From assembly GCA_947244675.1 (NCBI GenBank), contig CAMXLV010000069.1, forward strand, positions 1-9,268: a stretch of DNA of 9,268 nt, in the 5' to 3' direction. This document shows positions 7,965-9,268 of the stretch, piece after piece. Position numbers and translations under genes: made by a program. Numbering within the stretch: position 1 is the first letter of the stretch; each line of letters starts with the position of its first letter. The DNA is from an uncultured Clostridium sp. (GTDB lineage Bacteria; Bacillota_A; Clostridia; TANB77; CAG-508). The notes below the pieces were generated by a model, which was not told where the DNA came from, made no database searches, and worked only from the letters and a program-made list of their open reading frames with translations.

Positions 7965-7969
7965 CCTCC
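7965..7969 (-). promoter_or_regulatory. Ribosome binding site that sets the start of the priming transferase
   Basis: The minus strand reads GGAGG, followed by AAAAAAGA and then the ATG at 7954-7956, an ideal eight-base spacing. The longer frame beginning at 7971 has only AAAAAAAGTTAA before it. Starting at 7956 also places the catalytic dyad at 92-93 and the helix-breaking proline at 24, in line with PglC, whose dyad is at 93-94 and helix-break proline at 24. Confidence 0.85.
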
Positions 7970-8021
7970 ATTTAACTTTTTTTGTAAATGTTTCTTCTTT
8001 CTTTAAGTCCCATATAAATCC

Positions 8022-8050
8022 ATTATAACACTTTATGTTAATTTTTGCAA
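8022..8050 (-). promoter_or_regulatory. Sigma-A type promoter of the polysaccharide operon
   Basis: The minus strand has TTGCAA (8045-8050), a 17-base spacer, and a perfect TATAAT (8022-8027) preceded by TGT, giving an extended -10 (TGTTATAAT). Transcription should begin near 8015, leaving a leader of about 60 bases before the priming transferase. It lies in the gap after the LCP gene, so the assembly operon can be expressed separately from the LCP gene. No terminator hairpin is visible in the gap, so readthrough from the LCP promoter is also possible. Confidence 0.75.
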
Positions 8051-8071
8051 GTTTTTATGTAAAATAACTAT

Positions 8072-9055
8072 CTACTGACTATATCCCGTTTTTTGGATAA
8101 TATTTTCACTAATTTTCTTTACGGTATCAGATGGTACATAGTCTTTTTCTCCAAATATTTCTTGATGTAATCTTTTTACATTGCTCTCTAATGTAATTGG
8201 TACTCCATACCATCGATCTAAAGTAATTCCTTTTGTATCATAAGGCCACCCTATACTTGTTTCTACTTGTAGACTAGTTATACTAGGAAACATACTAAAC
8301 ACTTCACTTTCTGATATATTCGTATATAATTTAGGAAGTAAAGTATCTACTAATTTGTTTAATCGACTCACATCAAAAGTTTTTACTTTATTAGCTACTG
8401 CAATTAGAACATCTCTCATTCTTTCTGTTCTTTTATAGTCTCCTCCTGTAGCATATCTTATCCTTGCATAGGATAATGATTGTTCTCCTGTCAGCTGATG
8501 AGTTCCTGCTTTTTCAATTCCTCGAATATGGGGTACTTCTTCTTCTGTAATTGGCATAGTGATTCCACCTATATTATCAACAATTTCTTTTACAGCTTCA
8601 AAATTGACAGTAATAAATTCTTTTATGTTTAAGTCTAAATTTGTATTAAGGGTTGTAATAGCAAGTGGTGCTGATCCATAAGAATAGGCATGTGTTATTT
8701 TATCTAGTTCATACCCTTCTATCTGTACATAAGTATCACGATATACTGACACTAATTTAATGTCTTTGGTTTTGTTATTGATACTTGCAATGATGATACA
8801 ATCACTTCTATTCCCTTTTTCATAGGTATCTTCTCTTGAATCAATGCCAAATATAGCTATATTTCTATAATCTACTAATTTCGCCTCTGCTTGCACAGAT
8901 ACTCCCAATTCTTCTTCTTTTAAATCTATTTTTTGTATTTTATTTAATTTGCTATAGATAAACCAAAATGTTGCACAAATGATACTGGCTAGTAAAATGA
9001 TTAATATTAGTACAATGATCCCAAATATTTTTAACCCTTTTCTTTTTTTTGCCAC
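8072..9055 (-). CDS. LCP (LytR-CpsA-Psr) family cell-wall polymer ligase/transferase
   Basis: This 327-residue membrane-anchored extracytoplasmic enzyme belongs to a family that moves undecaprenyl-pyrophosphate-linked polymers (capsule, teichoic acids) onto peptidoglycan. It has a basic cytoplasmic start (MAKKRKG), one membrane helix (about 9-35), a short juxtamembrane coil, then the LCP domain from about residue 64. Visible motifs are IAIFGIDSR (66-74), RSDCIIIASI (83-92), LVSVYRDT (101-108), ITHAYSYG (120-127), NIGGITM (161-167), LTGEQSLSYARIR (188-200) and GDYKRTERMRDVLIA (205-219). The conserved aspartates and arginines that bind metal and pyrophosphate are present (D72, R74, R83, D85, R106, D107, R198, R209, R212). 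The usual RQR of the last motif is RMR. Start is GTG with GGAGG (9066-9070) ten bases upstream; the ATG at 9073-9075 is out of frame. It has its own promoter and sits first in the locus, as wzg/cpsA genes often do. Confidence 0.94.
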   Translation of the reverse strand: MAKKRKGLKIFGIIVLILIILLASIICATFWFIYSKLNKIQKIDLKEEELGVSVQAEAKLVDYRNIAIFGIDSREDTYEKGNRSDCIIIASINNKTKDIKLVSVYRDTYVQIEGYELDKITHAYSYGSAPLAITTLNTNLDLNIKEFITVNFEAVKEIVDNIGGITMPITEEEVPHIRGIEKAGTHQLTGEQSLSYARIRYATGGDYKRTERMRDVLIAVANKVKTFDVSRLNKLVDTLLPKLYTNISESEVFSMFPSITSLQVETSIGWPYDTKGITLDRWYGVPITLESNVKRLHQEIFGEKDYVPSDTVKKISENIIQKTGYSQ

Positions 9056-9096
9056 TTTTCTTTTTCCTCCAACATTTTTGCTATTTCTTTAATTTA

Positions 9097-9125
9097 ACTA
9101 TATGTTATTCTCCTTTCTATGTCAA
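9097..9125 (-). promoter_or_regulatory. Sigma-A promoter of the LCP gene
   Basis: The minus strand has a consensus -35 TTGACA (9120-9125), a 17-base spacer and TATAGT (9097-9102), one mismatch from the -10 consensus. The expected start near 9090 gives a leader of about 35 bases before the GTG. A weaker alternative lies upstream, TTACAA (9160-9165) with a perfect TATAAT (9137-9142) at 17 bases. Its -10 is embedded in an inverted repeat. Confidence 0.85.
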
Positions 9126-9128
9126 TAA

Positions 9129-9146
9129 TTGTTACAATTATAACAA
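9129..9146. promoter_or_regulatory. Imperfect inverted repeat next to the LCP promoter (possible operator)
   Basis: The plus strand reads TTGTTACAATTATAACAA, with perfect six-base arms TTGTTA/TAACAA and a near-palindromic centre (AATT core, one mismatched pair). It ends three bases upstream of the -35 hexamer of the LCP promoter and covers the -10 of the weaker upstream promoter. That position suits an activator or repressor site. The regulator is unknown, and AT-rich DNA makes short palindromes fairly common. Confidence 0.45.
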
Positions 9147-9168
9147 AAACTTAATATGTTTGTAATCA

Positions 9169-9186
9169 TTTTACATTTATGTAAAA
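9169..9186. promoter_or_regulatory. Perfect 8-bp inverted repeat upstream of the LCP promoter (possible operator)
   Basis: The plus strand reads TTTTACATTTATGTAAAA: arms TTTTACAT and ATGTAAAA, exact reverse complements, separated by two bases. It lies about 44 bases upstream of the -35 element. Size and symmetry are those of a dimeric regulator site. It is too short and AT-rich to act as a terminator. One arm plus three bases (TTTTACATAAA on the minus strand) recurs next to the second promoter at 8054-8064. Confidence 0.45.
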
Positions 9187-9204
9187 ATATCATCCCATTA
9201 CACC

Positions 9205-9240
9205 AAAAAAGTAGTACTCTTTTGGTACTACTCATTTTTT
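9205..9240 (-). terminator. Rho-independent terminator of the gene upstream (off-window)
   Basis: A seven-base perfect stem (9211-9217 with 9225-9231, GTAGTAC/GTACTAC) closes a seven-base loop. On the minus strand it is followed directly by six T residues (9210-9205), the form of an intrinsic terminator. On the plus strand the T run comes after a three-base gap, so it could work in both directions, though less well. It isolates the LCP promoter from transcription entering from beyond base 9268. The remaining 28 bases (9241-9268) show nothing recognisable. Confidence 0.75.
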
Positions 9241-9268
9241 ATCTATATAAATTTTTCATTTTTCGTTA

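Noticed and set aside
7972..8071. Terminator or riboswitch in the gap between the LCP and priming transferase genes
   Set aside because: I saw no stem followed by a T run and no structured conserved leader; the gap is accounted for by a promoter and a short purine-rich leader.
1..9268. Mobile element, CRISPR array, tRNA or novel defence system
   Set aside because: No transposase, integrase, terminal repeats, regularly spaced repeats, cloverleaf-like segments or defence domains were seen; all genes fit one polysaccharide pathway.

Overview
The window is strongly AT-rich (A+T dominates every line; not computed) and every convincing gene reads on the minus strand. The LCP (LytR-CpsA-Psr) envelope ligase, the AGGAGG-type ribosome binding sites, the lysine-rich low-GC proteins and the EpsD/EpsF/EpsJ-like glycosyltransferases point to a low-GC Gram-positive bacterium. 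Bacillota is likely, perhaps a clostridial gut lineage. Nothing here fixes the genus.

In the direction of transcription (high to low coordinates) the layout is as follows. A hairpin terminator for an off-window gene (about 9205-9240) is followed by a promoter region with two inverted repeats and a near-consensus sigma-A promoter (9097-9125). Next comes an LCP-family gene (8072-9055, GTG start). A 97-100 base gap carries a second promoter with an extended -10 (8022-8050). A tightly packed operon follows: a priming sugar-phosphate transferase (7288-7956), an EpsD-like GT4 glycosyltransferase (6177-7268), a polysaccharide pyruvyl transferase family protein (4888-6180), a second GT4 (3701-4885), an EpsF-like GT4 (2623-3714), a Wzy-type polymerase split by a frameshift (1103-2597), a GT2 glycosyltransferase (58-1143), and the first 15 codons of a probable Wzx flippase (1-46).

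Together these make a Wzx/Wzy-dependent capsule or exopolysaccharide locus. The priming enzyme puts a sugar-phosphate on undecaprenyl phosphate. Four glycosyltransferases extend the repeat unit on the inner face of the membrane, and the pyruvyl transferase family protein may decorate it. Wzx (mostly off-window) would flip the unit and Wzy would polymerise it outside. The LCP protein could ligate the finished polymer to the cell wall. No Wzd/Wze-type chain-length regulator or tyrosine kinase lies within the window.

The main anomaly is the polymerase gene. Its two halves are each intact and family-like but lie in different frames, and the shift is confined to 30 bases (1691-1720) that contain no homopolymer run. 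The locus otherwise looks like a conventional polysaccharide operon. I found no RNA genes, CRISPR arrays, insertion sequences or long repeats, and no gene-free stretch over 300 bases.
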